A stretch of 64,000 nucleotides of DNA from contig NC_010581.1 in the NCBI RefSeq assembly GCF_000019845.1, positions 1 to 64,000 of the forward strand, written 5' to 3'. Below the pieces are notes generated by a model. It worked only from the letters and a program-made list of their open reading frames with translations. It had not been told where the DNA came from and did no database searches. This document shows positions 18,360 through 27,768 of this stretch, piece by piece. This DNA is from Beijerinckia indica subsp. indica ATCC 9039 (GTDB taxonomy: Bacteria; Pseudomonadota; Alphaproteobacteria; Rhizobiales; Beijerinckiaceae). A program made the position numbers and the translations under genes. How positions within the stretch are numbered: the first letter of the stretch is position 1; the number at the start of each line of letters is the position of its first letter.

Positions 18360-19787
18360 TCACCCCAGCATCACTTTGAGGATCGTATCGGCAAGCTTTC
18401 CGAAAGGGGGCCGCAATAGGCTGGCGGCATTCCATCGTCCCTGTTCAAAAATGCCCTTGGCATGGCTTAGGGACCGGAAGCCTTCGATTCCGTGATAGGC
18501 GCCCATACCGCTCGGGCCGATGCCACCGAAGGGCAGATCATCCTGCGCATAATGCATCATCGTATTGTTGATCGTGACATTGCCGGATGTGGTGCGCATC
18601 AACATTTTGCGGCGATCCTCATCATTGCCGCCGAAATAATAGAGCGCCAGCGGACGCGGTCGTGCATTGATAGAGGCAATCACGTCGTCGATGTCATGAT
18701 AGGAAAGGATTGGCAGGATGGGGCCGAAGATTTCTTCCTGCATGATCCGCATGCTGTCGTTGACACCGAGCACGACTGTCGGCGCAAGCGTATGAGGCCG
18801 GTTGTGGGCCTCGTCCGGTTGCTTTCCGACTTCAATGACACGAGCCCCTTTTGCACGAGCATCCTCAAGCAATCCCTTGAGCCGGGCGGAATGATGCTCG
18901 TTGATGATGGATGTATAGTCCTTGCCGGCAGGCCCCTCCGGATAAAGCGCGGTGACGGCCTTGTCATAGGCCGTGACGAACGGCTCGATCGCGTCGGCTG
19001 GCATCATCGCATAATCGGGGGCAATACAGGTTTGCCCGGCATTGGCGAGCTTGCCATAAGCGATGCCGGATGCTGCTTGGTCGAGCGGATAGTCTTTCCC
19101 GACGACGACGGGAGATTTGCCGCCGAGTTCCAGAGTGACGGGCACGAGGTTGTCGCTGGCGGCCCGCATCACGGCGTGTCCGACCTTTGTGCTACCCGTG
19201 AACACAAGATGATCGAACGGAAGCGCCGAGAAGGCCGCTCCCACAATGGCATCGCCTGTCACGACGGCGACCTGTTCCTCGGGAAAGATGTCCGTCAGCA
19301 TCGCCGCGAGAAGGCTGCTCATCGCTGGTGTGAATTCGGACGGTTTGAGCATCGCCCGGTTGCCGGCGGCGATCGCCGTTGCGAGCGGCATCAGGGCCAG
19401 CGAGAGAGGATAGTTCCAGGGCGCCATAATGCCGATGACGCCCAGCGGCTGGTATTCGATGCGTGCGCTCGCGAACCGCATTTGCGGCGCCACATGCCGC
19501 CGCAATGGCCGCATGAAGCGGCGCAGGTTTCGAGACAGATAATCAATGCCCTGAATAAGCGTCATGATCTCCATGATCGCGGTTTCTTGGCGGGGGCGAT
19601 GGCCAAAGTCGCTTTCAATCGCGCGCTCGATCTCGCTCCGCCGCGCGAGAATGGCGGTTTTGAGCGTTTTCAGATCAGCCCGGCGCTGGTCGAGCGACGG
19701 GGGACCGTCACGCAGAAAGGCAGCGCGCTGGAGGGCAAGGATCTCGCTGGGCTGGCTTTTGGTCTTGGTGGCGGCGATGGTGTTCAT
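18360..19787 (-). CDS. Coniferyl-aldehyde-type NAD(P)+ aldehyde dehydrogenase
   Basis: Class 3-like aldehyde dehydrogenase of 475 residues oxidising aromatic or medium-chain aldehydes. Visible features are the cofactor segment GVIGIMAPWNYPLSLAL, catalytic Glu in VTLELGGKSPVVVG, catalytic Cys in ANAGQTCIAPDY and the C-terminal PFGGIGPSGMGAYHG. The C-terminal tail with a hydrophobic end (RPPFGKLADTILKVML) is typical of the coniferyl aldehyde dehydrogenase group. It is divergent from a TetR gene with a large palindrome between them, so it is probably controlled by that repressor. Substrate specificity is inferred. Confidence 0.88.
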   Translation of the reverse strand: MNTIAATKTKSQPSEILALQRAAFLRDGPPSLDQRRADLKTLKTAILARRSEIERAIESDFGHRPRQETAIMEIMTLIQGIDYLSRNLRRFMRPLRRHVAPQMRFASARIEYQPLGVIGIMAPWNYPLSLALMPLATAIAAGNRAMLKPSEFTPAMSSLLAAMLTDIFPEEQVAVVTGDAIVGAAFSALPFDHLVFTGSTKVGHAVMRAASDNLVPVTLELGGKSPVVVGKDYPLDQAASGIAYGKLANAGQTCIAPDYAMMPADAIEPFVTAYDKAVTALYPEGPAGKDYTSIINEHHSARLKGLLEDARAKGARVIEVGKQPDEAHNRPHTLAPTVVLGVNDSMRIMQEEIFGPILPILSYHDIDDVIASINARPRPLALYYFGGNDEDRRKMLMRTTSGNVTINNTMMHYAQDDLPFGGIGPSGMGAYHGIEGFRSLSHAKGIFEQGRWNAASLLRPPFGKLADTILKVMLG

Positions 19788-19800
19788 GGCTCACCTCGAA

Positions 19801-19857
19801 TGTTGACGGCAGCAACTTTAGAATTGGCTTAACCCTTTAAAGTTATCACTGTCAACA
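19801..19857. promoter_or_regulatory. Candidate TetR operator between aldehyde dehydrogenase and TetR genes
   Basis: Two 20-base arms are symmetric about 19829. The outer TGTTGAC (19801-19807) pairs with GTCAACA (19851-19857) and the inner AACTTTA (19814-19820) with TAAAGTT (19838-19844). Each arm also contains a GTT-N9-AAC half-palindrome. It overlaps the expected promoter positions of both divergent genes. Confidence 0.65.
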
Positions 19858-19887
19858 TATATGTTTGGTGGATGGTTCCGAGGCAGC

Positions 19888-20514
19888 ATGCAGGACAAAA
19901 CCGATCGTCCCTATCATCATGGCGACTTGAGGCGCGTGGTCATCGAAACAGCCATGGCCATGTTGCATGACGAAAAGAATTGGCAGTTCACGCTTCGGGA
20001 AGTCGCACGCCGCGCCGGTGTCAGCCATGCGGCTCCCTATAAGCATTTTGCCGACAAGGCTGCCCTCCTGGCGGAACTGGCTATGCTTGGCTTCGACCAG
20101 TTGCGCGAAGCCATGGCGGCGGCGAAGCCGCTTCCATGTCCTTCCATACAGGCCGAATTCTTCGCCGTGGCGCAGGCCTATCTCCGGTTTGGGGTGTCTC
20201 ACTCAGCGCTTTATCGGCTGATGTTCAGCGCGGATGCTGGCCACGCCGGAGATGTGCATCTCGGCGAAAGGGCGCTCGCAGCCTTCGGCCTATTGATTGA
20301 CCTCCTCGAGCGCGGGCAAAGAGAAGGCGTTTTTCGCAAAAGGCCGGTGCGCAGTCAGGCCGCCGCCTGCTGGGCACAGGTGCATGGGTTGACACTGCTG
20401 ACGATCGACGGGTTGCTTCTTCCCGAAAAGGTTGGCCCCGATGCACCCGAGGCCGCGCTGGTCACGCTGCTCGAAGGGATAGAGATCTCACGGGATGAAC
20501 CGACGGGGGTCTAA
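19888..20514 (+). CDS. TetR/AcrR family transcriptional regulator
   Basis: 208-residue repressor with an N-terminal helix-turn-helix: FTLREVARRAGVSHAAPYKHFADKAALLAEL near residues 26-57. The body contains a TetR_C ligand domain with LFSADAGH...AALVTLLEG. ATG 19888 has GAGG five bases upstream; the earlier ATG at 19861 lies against the operator and lacks a site. It is divergent from the coniferyl-aldehyde-type dehydrogenase, the likely target, with shared palindromic DNA between. The inducer is probably an aromatic aldehyde or acid, by inference. Confidence 0.92.
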   Translation: MQDKTDRPYHHGDLRRVVIETAMAMLHDEKNWQFTLREVARRAGVSHAAPYKHFADKAALLAELAMLGFDQLREAMAAAKPLPCPSIQAEFFAVAQAYLRFGVSHSALYRLMFSADAGHAGDVHLGERALAAFGLLIDLLERGQREGVFRKRPVRSQAAACWAQVHGLTLLTIDGLLLPEKVGPDAPEAALVTLLEGIEISRDEPTGV

Positions 20515-20651
20515 TGGGCCTTGGTGGCAGGACCAAACGGAGTTTGACACTATGAATACATCTGCAAAGTCTGGATAAAAGAACCAGAAAGATTCATCAT
20601 CAACCGCTCCATCAATTCATGGGACCATACATCTAGGAAACGTAGCCGGCC

Positions 20652-21485
20652 TTAGCCGATGATCTGCTTGAGGCTCTTGAGGTCAGCCAAAAACTCTTCC
20701 CGCATTTTGGTCGTGTAAATGCGGGCGATTTTCCCTTGGTTCTGGCGCTCAACGATCTTCTTCAGGTCCGACAGGCGCGATTTCCACGTCATACCGTCCG
20801 TGACAAAGAGTAGCCAGGTATCCCGCCGCATCGCGGCGATGATGGCATCGAGGTCACCGATGATGTCTGTCATCTTCGAGCCGGTCGCGCCATAGCCCTT
20901 CACCTCGATGACGATCCGGGGGCGATACCGGTCAGGCACAGCCACGTCGCATTTCGCAGATTTGTTGTCGGCGCCCGTGAAGGTGCAACGGGTCTCGTAA
21001 TGATCGCCGAAGACTTCCTTGACCATCGCCTCAGCGAAATCTTCCAGACCCCGGCCGCGCTTTTGACCAGAGATCGCAGACCCGCGTCCAGAGCGCAAGC
21101 GCTCGACGAGAATGTCACTCCAGACCGGCTTGTAGTTGATCGCGGTCGCCATGGCCTCCGGCAACCGCAACCGCTCCAGCGCTTCAAGAAAAGCGTCCGG
21201 CTCCGCCTTATAGCGTTTAACGCCGGTTCCACCTGTGCCCAGCTCACGCTTTAGCTCGGCCTCCATGGTGTCTTTCGACAGTGCGAGGAAGAGCCGGGCG
21301 CATAGGAGCCCTTCATCGAAATTCCCATCGAGCAGAGCGGCCATGTCATCGTGGCTGTAGCTTTCCTTCTTTGGAAGATCCGTAAGACGTGCGATTGCGT
21401 TGGCCGCCGTCTCGTCCATCCAATCGACGGTCAGCGGGCTCAGGCTTTCAACGACCTCATCGAGAGTCTGATCTTTCTGCTGCAT
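20652..21485 (-). CDS. Putative type II restriction endonuclease
   Basis: 277-residue protein without strong overall family resemblance. It carries a PD-(D/E)XK-like nuclease core: Asp in SAKCDVAVPDRYRP followed by IVIEVKGYG, near residues 175-200. It lies immediately behind, and overlaps by TAATG, a D12-class adenine methyltransferase on the same strand, the arrangement of a type II restriction-modification unit. The recognition sequence is unknown. The N-terminal helical half is probably for dimerisation or DNA recognition. Alternative: another DNA-processing nuclease, but the methylase partner makes restriction most likely. Confidence 0.75.
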   Translation of the reverse strand: MQQKDQTLDEVVESLSPLTVDWMDETAANAIARLTDLPKKESYSHDDMAALLDGNFDEGLLCARLFLALSKDTMEAELKRELGTGGTGVKRYKAEPDAFLEALERLRLPEAMATAINYKPVWSDILVERLRSGRGSAISGQKRGRGLEDFAEAMVKEVFGDHYETRCTFTGADNKSAKCDVAVPDRYRPRIVIEVKGYGATGSKMTDIIGDLDAIIAAMRRDTWLLFVTDGMTWKSRLSDLKKIVERQNQGKIARIYTTKMREEFLADLKSLKQIIG

Positions 21486-22582
21486 TAGGATCCAACAATC
21501 AGATATTCAGTTACAGATGCCCGTTCAACGCCGCCATGCGTACCGAAGTGATAGCGGTGCGGTTTCTCAAAGATGCGTACGGTGCTCTTGTATTTCCGCA
21601 TCAGGCTTTCAAGTTGGTCGAGATCGGGATAGCCATTCGAGCTGTAGGACAGCGCAATTTTGTTGGCCTTGAACTGGTTGAATATTTTGTCGAAGGCATC
21701 AACCGCCGTTCGGCGATAACTAAAGGGCGTGTATTTCTTGGCGATTTTCCGGACTTTGGTCGATGTGTCCACAGGCAAGCCCTGCCAGTAACAGGACAGC
21801 CCTTCAAGGAAATGATAGCGCTTGATGTAGCAGTTATCGTCCGAACGAGGAACATAGGGGGGATCGAGATAAACGAGATCGACCTTGCGGCGCGGCAGTT
21901 CAAATACGTCTGAACGCAGAGCCTGATTTTTTCTGCCATTGTCGAATACGGCAGCGTTATAAACTTCTATCTGCTCCAGGAAATGCTCTTCGATTGACAG
22001 GCGGAGGTCGCGGCGGCCATCATCATAGTGAGAAAGATCGCCCGAGATCGTGAAAACGCCGCGTGGTTGGCGCTTCAGGCACGACCGAAATAGTGCGGCA
22101 AAGGCGAGTGCTTGCTGGTGGGGGTTCTGGAGCTGACGGATATTGCCGGACACTCGATCAAGAAAGCGTAAATCCTCTGGTGTGTAGAAAACGCCGCCAA
22201 AGGTGCGCTCAATGAAGCGATGTGCGGCTGGAGAGCGATCAAGGAGGCGCTTGATCGCCCGGTCATCGAGGTGAACATGATTGTTCTCGACGGTGGCGCG
22301 CGCCACGGTACTGGTGAAGTTCAGAAAATCCGACGCGGCGACGCGGCGACCCATTGCTTTCATCAGGTAAGAGACACAGCCGGTACCCGAGAAGGGATCT
22401 AGCGCACTCTCGAAATCGACGAGATTCAGGGTCTCAAAAATCCACGGCAGCAGGCGGGTTTTTGACCCCATGTAACGCAGATCAGGATAGAGCTTAGCGC
22501 GCGTGGGAAGCTCCAATCCAACGGGTGGCCGACCCTGGAGGATATATACATTTTCAGCTTGAGTGAGCGCGATAGGCTTCAT
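21485..22582 (-). CDS. N6-adenine DNA methyltransferase, D12 class
   Basis: Methyltransferase of about 365 residues protecting host DNA from the adjacent nuclease. The motif order is Dam-like: motif X LRYMGSKTRLLPWIFE near residues 32-47, motif I ALDPFSGTGCVSYL, and catalytic motif IV LVYLDPPYVPRSDD. A late AFDKIFNQFKANKIALSYSSNG segment follows. I chose ATG 22582 (MKPIALTQ) because upstream codons give an Arg/His-rich unconserved extension; the ribosome site is weak. The gene ends in TAATG overlapping the nuclease start, so the two are coupled. Probably acquired together. Confidence 0.88.
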   Translation of the reverse strand: MKPIALTQAENVYILQGRPPVGLELPTRAKLYPDLRYMGSKTRLLPWIFETLNLVDFESALDPFSGTGCVSYLMKAMGRRVAASDFLNFTSTVARATVENNHVHLDDRAIKRLLDRSPAAHRFIERTFGGVFYTPEDLRFLDRVSGNIRQLQNPHQQALAFAALFRSCLKRQPRGVFTISGDLSHYDDGRRDLRLSIEEHFLEQIEVYNAAVFDNGRKNQALRSDVFELPRRKVDLVYLDPPYVPRSDDNCYIKRYHFLEGLSCYWQGLPVDTSTKVRKIAKKYTPFSYRRTAVDAFDKIFNQFKANKIALSYSSNGYPDLDQLESLMRKYKSTVRIFEKPHRYHFGTHGGVERASVTEYLIVGS

Positions 22583-22724
22583 AGCTTCATTGTGACGGAG
22601 ATGACGGCCAAACGGAACACCAAAATGGAAATAAGAACTGGCATGCAAAGGCCTACGTTGGGCAATCCTCGCCAGGCTCATCCGAAATCTCATTCGGATG
22701 AATTTGACGATCGAGAGAGAGCTT

Positions 22725-23990
22725 TCACCCATCGGCGAGGCGCAGCAACACATGCTTTTTGCGCCCGAGTGACAGTTTCGCGCCGGCCTCTATGGCTTCA
22801 ATGGTGATGACGGCCTTTTCATCGGTAATCGGCTGATCGTTCAGCCGCAGGCCACCGCCTTTGATCTGGCGGCGCGCTTCACTAGTCGAATTTACGAGTC
22901 CCGCCTTCGCGAAAGCCGCCAATATGCCGAGCCCTTCGGCCGGAATCTCGTTGGTCTGCAAGATGACGCTCGGCAGGCTCGCGGCGACCACGCCTTCCTC
23001 GAAGGTCTGGCGCGCTGTGTCGGCGGCGCGCTCGGCTGCCTCGCGTCCATGCACCATGGCCGTGGCCTCGGTCGCCAGGATTTTCTTCGCTTCGTTGATT
23101 TCGGCGTCTTGAAGGGCCTCGAGACGGGCAATCTCGTCGAGCGGCAATTCGGTGAAAAGCTTCAGAAAACGGCCGACGTCGCGATCCTCGCAATTGCGCC
23201 AGAACTGCCAATAATCGAAGACCGGCAGCATGGCTTCATCGAGCCAGACGGCGCCCTTGGCCGTCTTGCCCATTTTGGCGCCCGAGGCGGTGGTGAGGAG
23301 AGGCGAGGTCAGGGCATAGAGCTGGGCGGTGCCCATGCGACGGCCAAGATCGATGCCGGTGACGATATTGCCCCATTGATCCGAGCCGCCCATCTGCAAT
23401 TGGCAGCCGTAGCGTTTGTGCAGCTCGACGAAATCATAGGCCTGGCAGCACATATAGTTGAATTCGAGGAAGGATAGTTCCTGATCGCGTTCGAGCCGCA
23501 GTTTGACGGAATCCATCGACAGCATGCGGTTGACCGAAAAATGCCGGCCGACATCGCGCAGGAAGTCGATGTAATGCAGGGCCGTCAGCCATTCGGCATT
23601 ATCGGCCATGAGCGCATCGGTCTTCCCTTCGCCGAAATGCACGAATTTGGAAAAGACCTGCTTGATGCCCTGCTTATTGGCCTCGATTTCCTCCAAAGTC
23701 AGGATTTTGCGACTTTCGTCCTTGCCGGAGGGATCACCGACCCGCGTGGTGCCGCCGCCCATCAGCACGATCGGCTTGCCGCCGGTCTTTTGCAGCCAGC
23801 GCAGCATCATGATTTGCACCAGTGAGCCGACATGCAGCGAAGGCGCCGTGCAATCAAAGCCGATATAGGCAATGAGCCCACCGCTTTTCGCCTTTTCATC
23901 GAGTCCAGCGGGGTCCGAGCATTGGTGCAGGAAGCCGCGTTCCGTCAGAATGGCGAGAAAATCGGATGCGGGGGGGATATCCTTGGACAC
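22725..23990 (-). CDS. tyrS: Tyrosyl-tRNA synthetase
   Basis: Class I aminoacyl-tRNA synthetase charging tRNA-Tyr, 421 residues. The HIGH-like motif is in [16 protein letters not shown] near residues 48-55 and the tyrosine pocket in [19 protein letters not shown]. The KMSKS loop is the variant [13 protein letters not shown], and the C-terminal S4 domain is [21 protein letters not shown] chose GTG 23990 with AGGA six bases upstream. A TTG at 24014 would add eight residues. Divergent from anmK. In relatives tyrS is often close to the bcp/AsmA-like genes, from which it is now separated. Confidence 0.97.
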   Translation of the reverse strand: MSKDIPPASDFLAILTERGFLHQCSDPAGLDEKAKSGGLIAYIGFDCTAPSLHVGSLVQIMMLRWLQKTGGKPIVLMGGGTTRVGDPSGKDESRKILTLEEIEANKQGIKQVFSKFVHFGEGKTDALMADNAEWLTALHYIDFLRDVGRHFSVNRMLSMDSVKLRLERDQELSFLEFNYMCCQAYDFVELHKRYGCQLQMGGSDQWGNIVTGIDLGRRMGTAQLYALTSPLLTTASGAKMGKTAKGAVWLDEAMLPVFDYWQFWRNCEDRDVGRFLKLFTELPLDEIARLEALQDAEINEAKKILATEATAMVHGREAAERAADTARQTFEEGVVAASLPSVILQTNEIPAEGLGILAAFAKAGLVNSTSEARRQIKGGGLRLNDQPITDEKAVITIEAIEAGAKLSLGRKKHVLLRLADG

Positions 23991-24078
23991 GGCTTTTCCT
24001 GGCTCGTAAAGCAAAGTTAAATGGTAGGGGCCTATATCCGGGCAGGATGGCCAATCGGCTGCAAGTTTGAGGCGAAAA

Positions 24079-25302
24079 ATGGACGCGGGCAGCCTTAGCG
24101 CCGAGCTACGAGAGGGTCAACGGGAAAGGCTCCGAGAAAAGCCGGGAGAAAAAGCCTGGGGCACACTGGTCAAGGCGATCGGGCTGATGAGCGGCACATC
24201 CATGGATGGGATCGACATCGCTTATGTCGAAACCGATGGCCAGGATGTGGTGAAATGTGGTCCGAGCGATTTTGCCCCTTATTCGGACGCTGAGCGCGCC
24301 CTCCTGCGCGCTGCCATGGCGGATGCGGCGGCGCTCATCGGACCTTCGTCCAAACGCGAGGAACGGCCGGGCTGTCTGGCTGAGGCCGAGGCGATGGTGA
24401 CCCAGCGGCATGCGGCGGTCGTCGCGGCCTTTCTCGAGCGGGATGATCTCGCGGATAAACCGATCGATCTCATTGGCTTTCACGGCCAGACCGTCCTGCA
24501 CCGGCCGGAACAGGGTCTGACCATGCAAATCGGCGACGGTGTGGCGCTCGCGGACACATTGGGCCTGCCTGTTGCCTATGATTTTCGGGCCGCCGATGTC
24601 GCGGCCGGCGGCGAGGGGGCACCCCTGGTGCCGATCTTTCACCAGGCTTTGGCGCGAGCCTCGGGTTTTGCGGGGCCTGTACTGATCGTCAATATTGGCG
24701 GCGTCGCCAATGTAACTTATGTCGCGCCGGGCGAGCCTTTGATGGCCTGTGATGTCGGTCCCGGCAATGCCCAGATCGATGATCTGATGCGCGCGAGATG
24801 TGGTCTCGCCATGGACCCGCAAGGCGCCTTTGCCGCGCGGGGCGTGGTCGATGAAAGGATCTTGGCGGATCTGCTCGCCCATCCCTTCTTCCGCGCGCGG
24901 CCCCCGAAATCCCTCGATCGCAACGCTTTTTCAAGTCAGGCGATCGAAAATCTTTCAACGGAAGATGCCGCGGCGACGCTGACCGCCTTTACCGCCGCTG
25001 GCATTGCGAGCATTCTGCCTTTTCTTCCCAAACCTCCTGCCCGCGCGATTGTCTGTGGCGGTGGCGCGCGCAATCTCGTGATGATGGAGGTTTTGCGCCA
25101 AAAACTTGGCTGCGCGGTCGAGAGTGCCGAGGCCTTCGGGTGGTCGGTCGAGGCCATGGAAGCTCAGGCCTTCGCTTATCTCGCGGTTCGCCGCAGAGCC
25201 GATCTGCCGATCAGTTTCCCCCTCACCACGGGTGTGGCGCGGCCCTTGCCCGGTGGTTTTCTGGCTTTGCCAGGGCATGATACCAACGGTCATGATCGAT
25301 GA
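24079..25302 (+). CDS. anmK: Anhydro-N-acetylmuramic acid kinase
   Basis: Cytosolic enzyme of peptidoglycan recycling that phosphorylates and opens 1,6-anhydroMurNAc to MurNAc-6-phosphate. The 407-residue product has the ATP motif [31 protein letters not shown], the [20 protein letters not shown] segment and IVCGGGARN near the C-terminus. ATG 24079 has GAGG seven bases upstream; the TTG at 24067 is less likely. About 30 residues precede the conserved start, longer than usual, so a later start is possible. Divergent from tyrS, a pairing I know from other Hyphomicrobiales. Confidence 0.96.
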   Translation: MDAGSLSAELREGQRERLREKPGEKAWGTLVKAIGLMSGTSMDGIDIAYVETDGQDVVKCGPSDFAPYSDAERALLRAAMADAAALIGPSSKREERPGCLAEAEAMVTQRHAAVVAAFLERDDLADKPIDLIGFHGQTVLHRPEQGLTMQIGDGVALADTLGLPVAYDFRAADVAAGGEGAPLVPIFHQALARASGFAGPVLIVNIGGVANVTYVAPGEPLMACDVGPGNAQIDDLMRARCGLAMDPQGAFAARGVVDERILADLLAHPFFRARPPKSLDRNAFSSQAIENLSTEDAAATLTAFTAAGIASILPFLPKPPARAIVCGGGARNLVMMEVLRQKLGCAVESAEAFGWSVEAMEAQAFAYLAVRRRADLPISFPLTTGVARPLPGGFLALPGHDTNGHDR

Positions 25303-25391
25303 CCGTTGGACCGCTCTTGAATTTTCGCTCTCGCTTTGAAAAAGCGAAAATTCAAGAAAGGAACCAAAGGCCATTCTTCACGGCCTTTGGT
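25283..25391. repeat. Three consecutive hairpins after anmK
   Basis: Three inverted repeats stand in a row. They are CCAACGGTCAT/ATGACCGTTGG (25283-25309, overlapping the anmK end), CTTGAATTTTCGCT/AGCGAAAATTCAAG (25316-25356) and ACCAAAGGCC/GGCCTTTGGT (25363-25391). None is followed by a good T-run. They lie between anmK and the small gene at 25411 and may act as terminator, attenuator or transcript stabiliser. Confidence 0.6.
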
Positions 25392-25410
25392 ACGACAGGA
25401 TGGAACCGCG

Positions 25411-25632
25411 ATGAAACTGGAACTTGAATTTGTCCCGCCGGAAGGGGAGATGCGTTCGACGGTGAGGATCGTTCTCAATCCGGTCGGCGAATCGCCGATG
25501 AGCGGATTGCCGCTCGTAACCATGAATTGCAAGAGCCTGGAAGAGATCGAAAATCAGGTTCAGGCGATCGAGAAGCAATTGGGCAAGATCCGCAAGGAAG
25601 CCGGCAAGTTCTTCGCGATCCCGACGAAATAG
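25411..25632 (+). CDS. Small conserved-type hypothetical protein
   Basis: 73-residue acidic/basic protein beginning MKLELEFVPPEGEMRSTVRIVL. A C-terminal helix (SLEEIENQVQAIEKQLGKIRKEAGKFF) could form a coiled coil. ATG 25411 is chosen; upstream codons run through a hairpin and are not protein-like. AGGA lies about ten bases upstream. No function is recognised. Its clean codon structure and independent hairpin leader make it likely real. Confidence 0.7.
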   Translation: MKLELEFVPPEGEMRSTVRIVLNPVGESPMSGLPLVTMNCKSLEEIENQVQAIEKQLGKIRKEAGKFFAIPTK

Positions 25633-25722
25633 ATCCACTGGCGCAGTCAAAGGCCCGGACGATGAATGTCCGGGCCTTCCGGATTGATCCTGTCCCAAAA
25701 GCGTCCAGCTTTTGGCTATGCT

Positions 25723-26049
25723 TTAATCGTTGGCGACCGTCCGGGTCTCATAGGAAGAGCCTTCGAGCGCCTTGAAGACCAAGAGGCTGTCGAGGCCGCC
25801 GCGAATGGCTTCGAGCGCGCCTTGCAAAAGCTCGAAGGTGTCCTCGCTCAGACCATCATCGAGGTGCTCTTCGACGGCCTCTCCGCATTCCGTCGTGAGT
25901 GTGGCGATCTGCTTGATGACCTCTTCCAGGGAGGCCGGCAAATCCCGCCGTCCTTCGGCGGCGCGAACGATCGTATCGCTCAATCTTTCCAGATTTCTCG
26001 TCTGGTCGGCCAGCGCTTGCTTGACCAGGGCCTCACGGTCTTCGCTCAT
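25723..26049 (-). CDS. Hypothetical helical protein
   Basis: 108-residue acidic, probably all-helical protein starting MSEDREALVKQALADQTRNLERLSDTIV. It has no membrane segment or signal. The start at 26049 is preceded by a purine-rich GAGGGTGAAGAGA stretch; upstream codons are Arg-rich and unlikely. It converges with the 73-residue gene. I do not recognise the family. Confidence 0.65.
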   Translation of the reverse strand: MSEDREALVKQALADQTRNLERLSDTIVRAAEGRRDLPASLEEVIKQIATLTTECGEAVEEHLDDGLSEDTFELLQGALEAIRGGLDSLLVFKALEGSSYETRTVAND

Positions 26050-26623
26050 TCTCTTCACCCTCTTCGTCACAACGGCGGTCCAGCGTCCGATCCTCGCATG
26101 CCGTCGCACGCATGCCCTGAAGGCCGGGGCCATTCTTTGCCGGTCTATAGAGCCAAGCCGCAAGCAATGCCAGTGAGGATTGAACCCTGGCTGGAAAATC
26201 GTTCAGTCTTGGCCTTCATGCCAAGCGTCTCGATCGTTAAGGATTCACTCTCAGAAAACCAGCAAATGGTGGGCCGTTTTCACTAAAGACGAAGAGTGGC
26301 GGGCCTTGATGGAAATTTTCCTTCCGACATTGGACACAGCAGCGGAAAAACCGACGCCTTTACTCCAAGCCTTCTCATGAGGTCCTTTTCAAAAGGAAAC
26401 AACTCAGGATCGCAGATTGTGCTCGGCCGCACTTTGGCTGGAATAATGCCGGAATCAAACAGCTTTTTTGCGTCTATTTAATTGGAAAACAGACCTGAAT
26501 CCTTTACCAATGATGGGTAAAGTGATGTAATTCTCTTTAACCAGCTGCATCAAATTTCCCGCCTTTCGCTGCCCCACGGCGCCTTTAGATCATTGCCTCC
26601 CGCCTCGCCTGGGCACTTCAACC
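26050..26623. other. Intergenic region without supported gene
   Basis: About 570 bases between a hypothetical gene and the UDP-xylose synthase gene. Short frames here lack ribosome sites and coding bias. From about 26380 the DNA becomes AT-richer and includes a small CCTTTT/AAAAGG palindrome near 26383-26396. A promoter for the downstream gene is expected here. Confidence 0.4.
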
Positions 26624-27619
26624 TTGGAGCGATCCTGCTTGTTCGCGGCACGTAAACGTATTCTCGTCACCGGCGGCGGAGGTTTCCTCGGCTCCCATCT
26701 GTGCAGACGCCTTCTGGGCCAGGGCCATGAGGTCCTCTGTGTGGATAATTTCTTCACCGGCCGGCGGCGCAACATCGCCGATCTGATGGGGCATGACCGT
26801 TTTGAGATGTTGCGCCACGATGTGACGTTTCCCCTCTTCGTCGAAGTGGATGCGATCTATAATCTCGCCTGTCCGGCTTCGCCCATCCATTATCAATTCG
26901 ACCCGGTCCAGACGACCAAGACCAGCGTCGTTGGCGCGATCAATATGCTGGGCCTCGCCAAACGGCTCAAAATTCCGATCCTTCAATCATCCACATCGGA
27001 AGTCTATGGCGACCCGACCGAGCATCCGCAAACCGAAACCTATTGGGGTCATGTCAACCCGGTCGGCAGCCGGTCCTGCTATGATGAAGGCAAACGCTGC
27101 GCCGAGACATTGTTCTTTGATTATCATCGCCAGCACAAGCTCTCCATCAAGGTTGCGCGTATCTTCAACACGTACGGTCCTTCAATGCGGCCGGACGATG
27201 GCCGCGTCGTCTCCAATTTCATCTGTCAGGCCCTGCTGGGGCAGGATATCACCGTCTATGGCAAAGGAACGCAGACACGATCTTTCTGCTATGTCAGCGA
27301 TCTGATCGACGGCCTCGACCGCTTGATGAACTCGCCACCTGAGGTCACCGGCCCCATCAATATCGGCAATCCGAACGAATTCACCATTCGTGAATTAGCC
27401 GAAAAGGTCATCGCCATGACCGGAGCGAAATCGCGCATCATCGAAAAGCCGCTCCCGTCCGATGATCCGCGCCAGAGACAACCCGATATCACGCTCGCCA
27501 AAAATGTCCTTGGCTGGCGTCCGACGGTCGAACTCGAGGAAGGGCTGACGCATACGATTGCTTATTTCGACTCCTTGCTCACTGAGGAAGGCAAAAGCAG
27601 CGTATCGAGCGAAGGCTGA
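26624..27619 (+). CDS. UDP-glucuronate decarboxylase (UDP-xylose synthase)
   Basis: Extended SDR enzyme, 331 residues, converting UDP-glucuronate to UDP-xylose for surface polysaccharide. The NAD-binding motif [19 protein letters not shown] opens the protein. Also visible are [25 protein letters not shown], the catalytic Tyr/Lys in [11 protein letters not shown], and the family-typical [22 protein letters not shown]. The start is uncertain: TTG 26624 or TTG 26639 both precede the fold by few residues. No glycan operon surrounds it, though a glycosyltransferase gene lies convergent downstream. Confidence 0.92.
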   Translation: MERSCLFAARKRILVTGGGGFLGSHLCRRLLGQGHEVLCVDNFFTGRRRNIADLMGHDRFEMLRHDVTFPLFVEVDAIYNLACPASPIHYQFDPVQTTKTSVVGAINMLGLAKRLKIPILQSSTSEVYGDPTEHPQTETYWGHVNPVGSRSCYDEGKRCAETLFFDYHRQHKLSIKVARIFNTYGPSMRPDDGRVVSNFICQALLGQDITVYGKGTQTRSFCYVSDLIDGLDRLMNSPPEVTGPINIGNPNEFTIRELAEKVIAMTGAKSRIIEKPLPSDDPRQRQPDITLAKNVLGWRPTVELEEGLTHTIAYFDSLLTEEGKSSVSSEG

Positions 27620-27768
27620 TGCTTTTGACGATGGCTTGATGGTGAGAGCCCTCGATTGTTCAAGCAATCATGACAACAGTCCGCTTATGCGGTCGAGAAG
27701 CAGCATTGTTTCGCACTCAAGTGTCACAAGCGATGCTGTCGAGCCTGCCGTGATGGGATGACCGAACT

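Noticed and set aside
26738..26748. TGTGGATAA, complement of a DnaA box
   Set aside because: Isolated and within the UDP-xylose synthase coding sequence.
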